Positions 16,677 through 24,868 are shown, counted from the stretch's first letter. The stretch: 33,856 nucleotides of DNA from CAYUNT01 sp964446285 (GCA_964446285.1 CAYUNT010000025.1:1-33856), one strand, 5' to 3'. A program made the numbers and translations. Notes: generated from the sequence alone by a model not told the origin.

Positions 16677-17558
16677 TTAGTCCAGAATGCCGTTAAGAAT
16701 CAGGGCTGCTTCCTGGCGTGGCGTAAGGATTTCGCGCAGTTGAGCGCGCGCCGCATCCAGTTCGGCCAATTGTTTCTTGCGGGCCGCGCGCAGCGCTTCC
16801 ACTTTCTTCTGAATATCTTCGCTTTTTGTCCCCTTGTCATCGACGGCTTTGCGCAATGCTTCCGCCTCCGGCTGGTTCGATTGTTCATTCATGCGCATCG
16901 GACCACCCCGCGGCCCGCCCATGCGCATTCGGGAAGACATCTGCGAAAACTGAAGCGTCATCACCTTTTCAAGGCGAGGCTGGACCAGCGTCCATTCCTC
17001 ATCCGTGCATCCCAGTTCTTCTTTCAGGCGGCTCAACATGCCCTCGCGCATGCGCGACATCATATCGCCGCCCGGATTGGCGCCCGGATTATTGCCCGCG
17101 CGGTCGCGATTGTTGTTGCGGTTCGAACGGTCGCGCCCGCCATCGCGCCCTGCATCGCGATTCGACCGGTCGCGGTCACGCGCCGGCGGTCCGAAATTCT
17201 GAAATTCTTCCTTGCTGATCTGTCCGTCTTTGTTCGTGTCCAGACGGCTGAAAATTTCCGATGCATCAAACCTTGGCGGCGCCATGCCCATGCCCGGCCC
17301 GCCAGGGCCAAATCCAGGTCCATCGTCGGGCGGTTCAGGAGGAGCGTTGTCTGTTTGCGTTTGAGAAGACGTGCTGGCCTGCCCGGTGGATGCGCTCGAC
17401 TGGTTCGATGAAGTCCCACCCGCCTGAGAGGTGGCCGATGCGCTCGCCTGGCCCGAGGTGGAGGCGCTTGACTGGCCGCTTTGCCCCTGCGCCCAGGCCG
17501 ACATGGCCGCCAGCAACACGCACGCGGCCGCCATCGCAAGAACTTTTGACGTTCTCAT
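16677..17558 (-). CDS. Secreted EF-hand protein with Spy/CpxP-like helical C-terminus
   Basis: 293 residues. A signal peptide (about 1-23, ending SAWAQ) precedes a Ser/Gln/Ala/Thr-rich stretch to about 70 and a Gly/Pro-rich stretch. One EF-hand (DTNKDGQISKEEF) follows near 110-125, then an Arg/Asn/Asp-rich linker. The C-terminal helical region (about 175-293) has LTPRQEAALIL near its end, resembling the LTPEQ-type motif of Spy/CpxP periplasmic proteins. I do not know a T2SS component of this kind. The start is ATG 17558 with AAGGAG 9 nt upstream; longer frames lack a signal peptide at the N-terminus. It is the first gene of the T2SS operon, 5 bp before gspE and about 80 nt after the inferred transcription start. 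It may be a calcium-binding periplasmic chaperone, or an exported substrate. Confidence 0.8.
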   Translation of the reverse strand: MRTSKVLAMAAACVLLAAMSAWAQGQSGQSSASTSGQASASATSQAGGTSSNQSSASTGQASTSSQTQTDNAPPEPPDDGPGFGPGGPGMGMAPPRFDASEIFSRLDTNKDGQISKEEFQNFGPPARDRDRSNRDAGRDGGRDRSNRNNNRDRAGNNPGANPGGDMMSRMREGMLSRLKEELGCTDEEWTLVQPRLEKVMTLQFSQMSSRMRMGGPRGGPMRMNEQSNQPEAEALRKAVDDKGTKSEDIQKKVEALRAARKKQLAELDAARAQLREILTPRQEAALILNGILD

Positions 17559-17650
17559 GGAAAACTCTCCTTCGCGAGGAATTTGCGTCTCGGATGCGCT
17601 CATATTCATTGCAATCCGTTTGGACATCCACATGTCCATGCAAAGTAGAA

Positions 17651-17665
17651 GCAAGGCGGGTGCCA
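17651..17665 (-). promoter_or_regulatory. Candidate sigma-54 promoter (-24/-12) of the T2SS operon
   Basis: Read on the minus strand, TGGCACCCGCCTTGC matches the sigma-54 consensus TGGCAC-N5-TTGC, with exactly 10 bp between the GG and GC elements. Transcription would begin near 17640, about 82 nt before the first start codon. The site has no statistical test behind it. Confidence 0.72.
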
Positions 17666-17705
17666 TTTGGCGTCCGCGCTATTCTTTGATTTTCAAGCCC
17701 TTAAA

Positions 17706-17722
17706 TGCGCAATGCTTGCACC
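17706..17722 (-). promoter_or_regulatory. Candidate enhancer site 2 (imperfect palindrome)
   Basis: TGCGCAA-TGC-TTGCACC on the + strand has the same 7-3-7 design as the perfect site at 17740-17756, with two mismatches in the right arm. Its centre lies about 74 bp upstream of the inferred start and 34 bp (about three helical turns) from site 1. Confidence 0.5.
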
Positions 17723-17739
17723 CGCCCGCGCCGCAAGGC

Positions 17740-17756
17740 TGCGCAACTTTTGCGCA
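17740..17756 (-). promoter_or_regulatory. Candidate enhancer site 1 (perfect palindrome)
   Basis: TGCGCAA-CTT-TTGCGCA is a perfect 7-bp inverted repeat with a 3-bp spacer. It is centred about 108 bp upstream of the inferred sigma-54 start, which is the usual distance for an NtrC-family enhancer. The Fis-type regulator encoded at the end of the same operon is the obvious candidate to bind it. Confidence 0.6.
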
Positions 17757-17863
17757 CCCGCCTCGGTCCCGTTCCTTTTGGTGCACCCCCATGCGCCATT
17801 TCGACCATACGGATCGAGTCGATACGCACTCGGCAAATTTTTATCAAGACACCATAAAATCGG

Positions 17864-20761
17864 CTATTTCGCCGCCGATTCCACCAGCGCGATTTCCTCT
17901 TCCGTCAGGCCATACAACTCATACACCAAACGGTCGATCTCCTTGTCCGTCGCTGCGATCTGGCGCTCCAGCAGGGTCTTTTCATGTGGGGTCTTTGACA
18001 AAACAACTCGCGCACGCAATTTTATCATGCGTGATACAAGAACCACCATTCTTGCGTGTATGGAAGAATCCGACCGATCTCGGAAATTGATCTTACGAAA
18101 TGGTAATCGAGCGAGCTGATTGGTGCGCACTTTTGTAAAAGCGCCCTGGGTCAAATTATACGCAACAATTTTTATGAAAAAGGTGGCAACGCGGGAATTA
18201 AGTATTCCAAGAACATACAGAAGATCGTGTGCATTATCGGGATTCTTGGGATATACAGAATATAGAGTGCTTAAAAAGTACCGTTTTTCGGTATCAAGTG
18301 CCGCAATAATCCTGTTGCCCGTTTCCCTTACGGCAATTTTATCGCGTTCATAAAAGCTGCGATTTTTCCAGTTTCTTGCAAGCCAGTCACCATACTTTAA
18401 ATACTCGTCTTTGCGATAAACAATATATCTATCTATAGAACTTCCACGCAAAGCAGGTACCCAAGGCGGCGGCAACGGCTGGCGTGACTTGCTCACGTAT
18501 TCTCTGTCGTTTCCCGTCTTAATGCATTGCCTAATATAGTAGATTTCTCCAAAGGCCGTTCCTCTTTCCGACATTTTACGCATTAATGCTTTTCGACGCG
18601 GATCAGCAAAAATGTCGAAGGCAAAGTTTTCTCCACTTCCAAGATGTCCCTGCTCGATTGTAAAATCCGCACGACTATTCAAGCCGTCTGGCGAGAGGAC
18701 TTGCTGGTGAATTTGCACTTTATTTTTCTTATTGGGTCCGCGCTCGATGGCAATAATACATGTATGGACAGTAGGTTCCGCAAACACATTATAACCGAAG
18801 TTCACTATCTTATGAATGGCGCATTGTTTAGCTAAATGCCGACGCAATTTTTGTCCAAATACATTGGTAAGCAACGTGCTGGGAACAATAAATCCCAGAA
18901 TTCCTCCCACTGCGGATAGAGATACGCCTTTTTCGATGAACATCTCGTAGTTGTCAAATCGGCCTTCCATCGTCTTGTAGCGGTCCGCGATATAATTTTT
19001 GACCGGTTCATCTCGAATCATTCCATAAGGCGGATTGCCGATGACAGCATCGAAACCGCCCGATGTCATGATCTCGGAGAATTCGGCGTTCCAATCGAAG
19101 GCGTTTATACGATATGTGCCTTCATCATCAAACGCATCGAGCTGGTGGTTGTGATAGAAATCGGGACCAATGAGGGAGTTGCCGCACTTAATATTGCGGG
19201 CGAGGTCGGGCAGGGCGCGTTCGTGAAAAAGGCGTAACTGCTGGTTGAGGGTTTCGGCGTTTTCATCTTCAAGAACCTTGAGCAAAAGCGAGAGTTTGGT
19301 GACTTCGACGGCCTGAAGGTCGATGTCCACGCCATAGATGTTCGCCAGAAGGATGCGTTTTCGCTCGGCGCTTGTAAGACGCCAGGAACCGCGACGGTCT
19401 TTGAAGATTCGCGGCTGCTTGCCTCGCGACGCTGCCTCCGGGTCTTGTGTGTATTGTTCAAGATGCCAATTGAGCAAATACTGAAACGCGCCGAGCAGGA
19501 ACGACCCCGAACCGCAGGCGGGATCGAGAATAGCGAGCGGCCGCTTGCCCTTGGCGGGTTTCCAGAAGGGCGTGACGCCGGCCACATCCTGCGGAGTCTT
19601 GCCTTCTATCAGTTTGCCAACGGTTTGCCTGACAATATAGTCCACAATGTATGTGGGAGTGTAATAAACACCGCCGGCTTTTCGGACCTCGGGTTTCTGC
19701 TCGACTTTGGCCTGATGGCCGGAAGTGAGGCGGATAACGCTGCCGAGGAATCGCTCATAGACCTGGCCGAGGATTTCCGGCGGGAGGACAGAAAACTCAT
19801 AGGGGCTATCGGGGTAATAAAGGCCCCGGAGGATTTGCTTGAGGACTTTGTCGTCGATTTCAAGGCGCGGAGTAAGTTCATCGGGCGGGCCGGGACGGTC
19901 GCGCTCCGCGTGGAAATGGAAAAGACCGGAGTTATAACGCTCGTCGGCACGCTCGTAAAGGACGCGCAGTCGTGCGTAAACATTCTCGCCGTTGAGAAGG
20001 GCCTGAAGGCAGCCGTATTCCTCGATGCCGCGATCTTCGCATATCCGTAGAAAAATGATGCGGTCAATGGTATGCTGAACGGCATAATTGAGTTCCCGCT
20101 GGTTGATTTCAGGATTACGCAGGGCGATATTCCGCGCAAGGAGTTCGCGCCATTCTTCGATGTCAGCCAAAAAGGCGTCGTCCACTTCGGCCGTGCCGCG
20201 CTTTTTCGCGGTGGATTCGATGTATTTGTCAAATGCGCCCTTTTGAATGGCTTCTGGCGAAAAAATCGAGGCGATTTCATCCCATCGCGCGGGATACTCA
20301 TCATAGCGGATATAAAGAATACGGCCTGTGGAAGCGGGGTCAGTCAGCGCGGGACGAATGCGCGTGTCATAGACAATAAATTCCTCGAAATCCGTAAGGA
20401 TCGATACAGGCAATTTGGCCGTCCAGGCGTAGCGGCGCAACTGATATGCATGTTCAGGATTTTGCCTAATGTTCTCGAAAGGCTTTTTTGCCTCAACAAA
20501 GAACAGCCGCCTGCCCCCTAGCCGGAATGCATAATCAGGGGCCTTCGTTACGCCCCCAACCTTCAGAGCATCCTCATGGACGACTTCCTTCCATTGCTCC
20601 GAAAAGCCCTTTTCGTTGTCCATATCCCAGCCAAGAGCCTTGAACATGGGATCAATGAACTCGCGGCGAGTTTGGGTTTCGTTGTAATTCGGCGACGTAT
20701 AAACGTCATGTTGTTCGTTGAAGCGATTAATAAGATGTTGAATAACATCCGGCGGTGCCAT
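17864..20761 (-). CDS. Type IIG restriction-modification enzyme (Eco57I-like fusion)
   Basis: 965 residues combining nuclease, methyltransferase and specificity parts. The N-terminal nuclease has a PD-(D/E)xK-type centre: APDYAF (Asp about 76) and FFVEAKK (Glu 90, Lys 92). The gamma-type adenine methyltransferase has motif X GGVYYTPTYIVDYI (about 363-377), motif I LDPACGSGSFL (412-422) and motif IV NPPY (576-579). The C-terminal third (about 640-960) is the target-recognition region, with the phrase WVPALRGSSIDRYIVYRKDE typical of this class by eye. The product would methylate one strand of an asymmetric site and cut nearby; the site cannot be read from sequence. ATG 20761 has GAGGA 7-8 nt upstream. 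The DNA of the recognition region (about 18050-18850) is clearly more AT-rich than its neighbours, a sign of transfer or exchange. No separate methylase or specificity gene is adjacent. Confidence 0.9.
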   Translation of the reverse strand: MAPPDVIQHLINRFNEQHDVYTSPNYNETQTRREFIDPMFKALGWDMDNEKGFSEQWKEVVHEDALKVGGVTKAPDYAFRLGGRRLFFVEAKKPFENIRQNPEHAYQLRRYAWTAKLPVSILTDFEEFIVYDTRIRPALTDPASTGRILYIRYDEYPARWDEIASIFSPEAIQKGAFDKYIESTAKKRGTAEVDDAFLADIEEWRELLARNIALRNPEINQRELNYAVQHTIDRIIFLRICEDRGIEEYGCLQALLNGENVYARLRVLYERADERYNSGLFHFHAERDRPGPPDELTPRLEIDDKVLKQILRGLYYPDSPYEFSVLPPEILGQVYERFLGSVIRLTSGHQAKVEQKPEVRKAGGVYYTPTYIVDYIVRQTVGKLIEGKTPQDVAGVTPFWKPAKGKRPLAILDPACGSGSFLLGAFQYLLNWHLEQYTQDPEAASRGKQPRIFKDRRGSWRLTSAERKRILLANIYGVDIDLQAVEVTKLSLLLKVLEDENAETLNQQLRLFHERALPDLARNIKCGNSLIGPDFYHNHQLDAFDDEGTYRINAFDWNAEFSEIMTSGGFDAVIGNPPYGMIRDEPVKNYIADRYKTMEGRFDNYEMFIEKGVSLSAVGGILGFIVPSTLLTNVFGQKLRRHLAKQCAIHKIVNFGYNVFAEPTVHTCIIAIERGPNKKNKVQIHQQVLSPDGLNSRADFTIEQGHLGSGENFAFDIFADPRRKALMRKMSERGTAFGEIYYIRQCIKTGNDREYVSKSRQPLPPPWVPALRGSSIDRYIVYRKDEYLKYGDWLARNWKNRSFYERDKIAVRETGNRIIAALDTEKRYFLSTLYSVYPKNPDNAHDLLYVLGILNSRVATFFIKIVAYNLTQGAFTKVRTNQLARLPFRKINFRDRSDSSIHARMVVLVSRMIKLRARVVLSKTPHEKTLLERQIAATDKEIDRLVYELYGLTEEEIALVESAAK

Positions 20762-20832
20762 GCAGTCGTCCTCAATCAGGCTGATCCAGAGAAATTCGGT
20801 CGAAGTCTATGTTATTCGTCCATCTTCGTTCC

Positions 20833-22245
20833 CTAACTCTTTTTCCGCCCGAAGCCGAAGAATCCGCCTTTCTTTTTCTTCTTCTCCTCTTCGGTTAAAA
20901 ATGCCTCGCGCCGGCCTTCCTTTTTCAGAAAATTCTTTATCACATCTTCGCTTTTTCCGGCGGCGTCATCCTCATCGGCCTCGCGCGCGGCTGCGTCGCC
21001 AACAAAGGCGTCGGTCTGGGGCGCGGATGGGCGGATTTCCTGCAAAACCTCCAGGATGGACATGGTTTTAGGGCGGACCATGAATCCAGGCGCGCGTTTC
21101 AGCGCATCTATGCGGTCAAGCAGCTGGATGCTCTCGAAGGGCTTGGTCAGATACTCGTTCGCGCCCACGCGTTTGGCATATGCGATGTCGCGTTCGCCGC
21201 TCTTGGCGGAACAGATCAAAATCGGCGTTTTTGCAAACGATTTGTTCGCCCGCAGCGACTGGCAGAGTTGAAAGCCGCTCATTTTGGGCAACATGATGTC
21301 CACGACGATCAGGTCCGGCTGGTGCCGCACGATGCGCTCGATGGCCTGCAACCCATCCATGGCAAATGTCACTTCATACAAATCCCCAAGGATCATGGTC
21401 ATCAAATTGATTACTTCTTCGTCGTCATCCACAATCATCACTCTGGGTTTGAGCGCGGCAGTTGGAACCGACGCGGCGGCGTGAGCAGTGTATTCGACGG
21501 GCGGCGCTTCTTCGGCCGCAGGTTCAGGCGCCAGCTCATATACATCCGGAGAAGGCGGCATGGCGGCCGGGATCGATTGAGGACGCACCGGCGCGGGCGG
21601 CGCCAGAGGCGGCGCGGAGGGCGCATGAGAAGGAGCACCCCGCCCCGCGGCTGGCGGAGCAGGCGGGACTGACGGGGCATGGGCAGGCGGTGCTGGCGCT
21701 GGAGACACTCCTGCGGCCAGAGGCGAGGATGGAGCGGCTCCCCCACTCGGTTGCGGCTGGATAAAAAAGTCGTGCTGCGTTTCCGCCTCGTGAATATCGC
21801 GTTTGGGCAGTTCCGAGGAGCGCTCCATTTCCGCCAATTGCTCCACGGTATAGCGCTTGCGCGCCTCGCGGGGCGGATTGGTTTCAAAAAAGAGTTGGAT
21901 ATTTCGCAGCAGCCGCGCCGGATCAAACGGCTTGGTCAGATAAAGATTCGCTCCGGCGCTGTATCCGCGGCGGATGTCCTCCTTGGTGCCAAGCGCGGAG
22001 AGGAACATCACAGGAAGCGTTCGAAACCGGGGATTTTTCCGTATGGATTCACACGCCTGGTATCCGTCCATCAACGGCATCATCACGTCCATGAGGACAA
22101 AGTCCGGTTCAACCCGGTCCATTTTTTCCAGTGCGTCAAGTCCGTCGTGCGCTTCCACCACTTCATAATGGGCGCGCAATGTGGCGGCGATCACTTGGCG
22201 GACATCCGCCTCATCATCTACAACCATAATCCGGTATTTTGCCAT
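20833..22245 (-). CDS. Response regulator with two receiver domains and polybasic C-terminal tail
   Basis: 470 residues. The first receiver domain (about 3-122) has VVDDE, the acceptor Asp in VLMDVMMPLMDG, SALG and LTKPF. A long Pro/Ala-rich linker follows (about 160-270). The second receiver (about 275-395) has IVDDDEEV, the Asp in IVVDIMLPKMSG, CSAKSG and LTKPF. Both look able to accept phosphate. There is no DNA-binding or enzymatic output domain. The last ~40 residues are charged (SEDVIKNFLKKEGRR) and end KKKKKGGFFGFGRKKS, which could be a membrane- or partner-binding tail. I chose ATG 22245 with GAGGG 9 nt upstream; the ATG at 22254 touches the GAGGG. No kinase is adjacent. It lies 71 bp before the restriction-modification gene on the same strand, with no terminator visible between them. 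Confidence 0.88.
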   Translation of the reverse strand: MAKYRIMVVDDEADVRQVIAATLRAHYEVVEAHDGLDALEKMDRVEPDFVLMDVMMPLMDGYQACESIRKNPRFRTLPVMFLSALGTKEDIRRGYSAGANLYLTKPFDPARLLRNIQLFFETNPPREARKRYTVEQLAEMERSSELPKRDIHEAETQHDFFIQPQPSGGAAPSSPLAAGVSPAPAPPAHAPSVPPAPPAAGRGAPSHAPSAPPLAPPAPVRPQSIPAAMPPSPDVYELAPEPAAEEAPPVEYTAHAAASVPTAALKPRVMIVDDDEEVINLMTMILGDLYEVTFAMDGLQAIERIVRHQPDLIVVDIMLPKMSGFQLCQSLRANKSFAKTPILICSAKSGERDIAYAKRVGANEYLTKPFESIQLLDRIDALKRAPGFMVRPKTMSILEVLQEIRPSAPQTDAFVGDAAAREADEDDAAGKSEDVIKNFLKKEGRREAFLTEEEKKKKKGGFFGFGRKKS

Positions 22246-22397
22246 TTTTGGCATCCCTCAACCGCAGACTATTTTCCGCTGCGCCAGGAAAGAACATCGG
22301 AAGGAGCATTAACAGCAATTTAGTATTCGAACTCCTGGCGCGGGTCCAATCTCTGCCCTGAAAGTGGTTAAAAGGCGTTTGGGGCGCAAGCAAAACC

Positions 22398-23591
22398 TCA
22401 CGCGGAAATGTTGCGGTGTCGCTCCTGGAGAGATTCCACGCAAAAACCTAAACTCGCCAGGAGTCCGCGCATTTGCGGCGAGGCGGCGGGGCATTCGATA
22501 GCGCAGGCGCTGAATTCGCGGCGCGCAGGGTAGCAGCGGCGCAGACGGTCGAAGGCGGCGGCGCGTTCCTTTTCGGGAAGGGCGAGCGATTCGCGAAAAG
22601 CCCTGTCGTCTGCTTCAATGTCGTGGAATTTGCGTAAAATGCCATCTAGCAAGTCCGCGCTATCTGCTGGGCCGCGCGCTTCGCCCCCAAGCCGCAGCGT
22701 AGGAGCATCCGGCGGGCGCGGCGCAGGATAAGCGCGCGGGTCCAGCCCCAAAAACCGGCACGCCGCCTCCAGAATCATCCGCGTTCCTTCCGCCTTGCCA
22801 TCCACGGAATAGCCGGCAACGTGGGGCGTTGCGATGGCCGCGCGCGCGGCGAGAGCGGGACTGGCCAGCGGTTCGCCATCCCACACATCCAGGATTGCCG
22901 CGCGCACCCGCCCCGAATCGAGCGCATCGAGCAGCGCCGCCTCATCCACCACTTCCCCTCGAGAGGCATTGATAAAAATGCATCCAGGCCGCATCGCCCG
23001 GAAAAAGCCTTCATCCGCAAGCCGCGCGGTCCGCCCCGGCCCTTCGCGAATCAATGGAATGTGCAGTGTGACAATGTCGGACTCGCGCAGCACCTCATCG
23101 AGCGCGCGAAACCGGCAATGCCCCGTCTCACGTTCGAGCGGCGGATCGTTCGCCGCCACGCGCAATCCGAGCGCCCGCGCCCGCGACGCCACGCGCGAAC
23201 CCACCTCGCCAAATCCGACGATCCCCATCCTGCGCCCCGGCAAATCCATCCCCAGACGGTGAGCCGTGTGAACCAGCGCCAGCGCTACATAATCCGCCAC
23301 GGCCGCCGCGTTCGATCCGGGCGCGTGGGCAAAGACAACTCCCCGTTCACGCAAGCAACCCACGTCCACATGATCGGTTCCTGCTGTGGCTGTAGCCGCA
23401 AACCGCACGCGGGTGCCATCCAAAAGCGCCGCATCCACGCGCGTTACCGACCGCACCAGCAGCATATCGGCATCCGCCAAAACAGAGGCGGAGAGAGAGC
23501 GGCCGGGAACTGTGCAAACCTCGCCCAGCGGGGCGAACGCCTCGGCGACCCCGTAGATATTCTCGTCAGCGACGATCTTCAGACGGCCCAT
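22398..23591 (-). CDS. pdxB: 4-phosphoerythronate dehydrogenase
   Basis: 397 residues of the D-2-hydroxyacid dehydrogenase family. PdxB oxidises 4-phospho-D-erythronate in the DXP-dependent pyridoxal phosphate pathway. Visible features: N-terminal KIVADENIYG, an early ADMLLVRSVTRVD, NAD-binding GIVGFGEVGSRVA, INASRGEVVDE with the catalytic Arg, LDVWDGEP with Glu, and ATPHVAGYSVDGKAEGT with the catalytic His. The Gly-Tyr-Ser-x-Asp-Gly-Lys run and the ~100-residue C-terminal extension distinguish PdxB from SerA and other relatives. I chose ATG 23591, which places the PdxB N-terminus at residue 1; the open frame upstream to 23852 is inside ispF and unrelated. It follows ispF by 38 bp on the same strand. 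Confidence 0.9.
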   Translation of the reverse strand: MGRLKIVADENIYGVAEAFAPLGEVCTVPGRSLSASVLADADMLLVRSVTRVDAALLDGTRVRFAATATAGTDHVDVGCLRERGVVFAHAPGSNAAAVADYVALALVHTAHRLGMDLPGRRMGIVGFGEVGSRVASRARALGLRVAANDPPLERETGHCRFRALDEVLRESDIVTLHIPLIREGPGRTARLADEGFFRAMRPGCIFINASRGEVVDEAALLDALDSGRVRAAILDVWDGEPLASPALAARAAIATPHVAGYSVDGKAEGTRMILEAACRFLGLDPRAYPAPRPPDAPTLRLGGEARGPADSADLLDGILRKFHDIEADDRAFRESLALPEKERAAAFDRLRRCYPARREFSACAIECPAASPQMRGLLASLGFCVESLQERHRNISA

Positions 23592-23629
23592 ATTTTCATC
23601 CCACCCTCCAGGAATTTCCTCCGCTGGGA

Positions 23630-24145
23630 CTATTCGCCACCGGGCCTTCCGCAGATTAACGCCACAGCCCAGACAGCGATGCCTTCTTCGCGCCCCAGAG
23701 CTCCCAGCCGCTCGGGTGTCGTGGCCTTGATCGAAATCTGGCCGGACCTCACGCCCAAGTCTTCTGCCAAGCGCTTTTGCATTTCCGGTATATGCGGCGC
23801 CAAGCGAGGCGACTGGGCCAAAATGGTTATGTCGGCATTCGCGAGGGTCCATTTCTGTTCTTCCAGCAATTGGCGGACCCGCCGCAAAAGGATGCGGCTA
23901 TCCACGTTTTTCCACTGCGGATCGTTGCTCGGAAAATGAACACCAATATCCCCAAGAGCGGCCGCGCCGAGCAGGGCGTCGCAGAGCGCGTGGATAACCA
24001 CATCCGCATCCGAATGCCCTTCCAGACCACGTTCGCAGGCGATTTCAACCCCGCCAAGAACGAGCCGGCGTCCGCGTGCGAAAGCATGAACGTCCACGCC
24101 CTGGCCGATGCGAAATAAAGGAATTGAGGGAGTGTGAGATGGCAT
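23630..24145 (-). CDS. ispF: 2-C-methyl-D-erythritol 2,4-cyclodiphosphate synthase
   Basis: 171 residues, normal length. IspF cyclises CDP-ME 2-phosphate in the MEP isoprenoid pathway and works as a trimer with zinc. Motifs: RIGQGVDVHAF with the metal-binding Asp and His, VLGGVEI, GLEGHSDADVVIHALCDALL, GAAALGDIGVHFPSNDP, and the C-terminal ATTPERLGALGREEGIAV. The start at ATG 24145 gives a 12-residue lead before the conserved RIGxGxD, slightly longer than usual, and no good ribosome-binding site is visible. It sits upstream of pdxB. The two pathways share DXP as a precursor, so co-transcription would be sensible. Confidence 0.95.
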   Translation of the reverse strand: MPSHTPSIPLFRIGQGVDVHAFARGRRLVLGGVEIACERGLEGHSDADVVIHALCDALLGAAALGDIGVHFPSNDPQWKNVDSRILLRRVRQLLEEQKWTLANADITILAQSPRLAPHIPEMQKRLAEDLGVRSGQISIKATTPERLGALGREEGIAVWAVALICGRPGGE

Positions 24146-24264
24146 GTGTCGGAGCCTTTGCTGGAATGAAAAGAGTTAGGGGGAAAAAATAAACCGCGGA
24201 AAAAGCAAAGAATGCCCATTTAGTTATCAGCGGCCGGCAAAAATCCTGCCCGCTAAGAATTGTG

Positions 24265-24293
24265 TTGACAGAAACGGGTTATGGGCGCATACT
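24265..24293 (+). promoter_or_regulatory. Candidate sigma-70 promoter for the cold-shock gene
   Basis: A perfect -35 TTGACA (24265-24270) is followed by a 17-bp spacer and CATACT (24288-24293), which matches TATAAT at four of six positions. Transcription would start near 24300. Confidence 0.55.
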
Positions 24294-24299
24294 TGCATT

Positions 24300-24529
24300 G
24301 CATTTTGTGGTTCTGTCCGTTTATTGCCATGTGGTTTGAATTTCTATATTCTCCGCTCTTCGACACCGTTCTTTCCTGCAGGGCCGATCACTGGTGTGCC
24401 CTCAGCATGGAGTATGTGGCGGCGGGAGGAGTGCCCGAGAGACATGGGCACGATAGCGGCGCATAGGAGTTCATGGCGGACGGAAGCCAGTGCGAAGACG
24501 TATTCCTTCGCGAGGGAGTAAGTAGCATC
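24300..24529 (+). other. Long untranslated leader of the cold-shock gene (inferred)
   Basis: About 230 nt separate the inferred start of transcription from the cold-shock start codon. Cold-shock mRNAs of the CspA family often have long structured leaders. The stretch also contains short open frames (for example from 24281, 61 codons) that show no family resemblance. The whole gene-free interval is 24146-24529; the part next to ispF (24146-24260) shows only A-rich sequence. Confidence 0.35.
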
Positions 24530-24730
24530 ATGCGACATGGTATGGTCAAGTGGTTCAACGATGCCAAAGGGTATGGATTCATCAAACAGGATTCCGGTCC
24601 CGACGTTTTTGTGCATCACACAGCCATCCAGATGGAAGGCTTCCGCACCCTGAAACAGGGGCAGTTGGTGGAGTTCGAGGCCAGCGACGGTCCCAAAGGA
24701 CTCCATGCCGTCCAGGTTTATAACGCCTGA
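24530..24730 (+). CDS. Cold-shock protein (CspA family)
   Basis: 66 residues, the usual size. It is a single OB-fold that binds single-stranded RNA or DNA. RNP1 is KGYGFI and RNP2 is VFVHH; the N-terminal GMVKWFNDAKGYGFI and the C-terminal VEFEASDGPKGLHAVQV are typical. I chose ATG 24530 (GGGAG about 11 nt upstream); an ATG at 24542 would give the more usual MVKWFN start and is also possible. The frame extends upstream to 24473, but that adds residues absent from the family. A likely promoter, a long leader and a candidate terminator suggest a single-gene transcript. Confidence 0.95.
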   Translation: MRHGMVKWFNDAKGYGFIKQDSGPDVFVHHTAIQMEGFRTLKQGQLVEFEASDGPKGLHAVQVYNA

Positions 24731-24759
24731 TTTAGTGGCTGTGCAACGCTCTCAGGTTG

Positions 24760-24793
24760 CTTCCTTGCCATACAAGGAGGGAGAGAGGTTTTT
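24760..24793 (+). terminator. Candidate terminator after the cold-shock gene
   Basis: CTTCCTTG and CAAGGAGG form an 8-bp stem with one G-U pair around the loop CCATA. A TTTTT run follows after about 8 nt, further from the stem than in a classic terminator. It lies 30 bp after the stop codon, between convergent genes. Confidence 0.4.
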
Positions 24794-24868
24794 GTGCCAT
24801 GCTACCCTAAGGCGGATGGCTGCTGAATTCGGATCGCCCCGCCTTCCCAAGGAGCATGGCGCGCGCTT

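Noticed and set aside
23592..23852. Upstream extension of the pdxB frame
   Set aside because: It overlaps ispF and has no family resemblance. The PdxB N-terminus begins at ATG 23591.
24281..24466. 61-codon frame in the cold-shock leader
   Set aside because: There is no ribosome-binding site or recognisable motif, and the inferred transcription start lies inside the frame.
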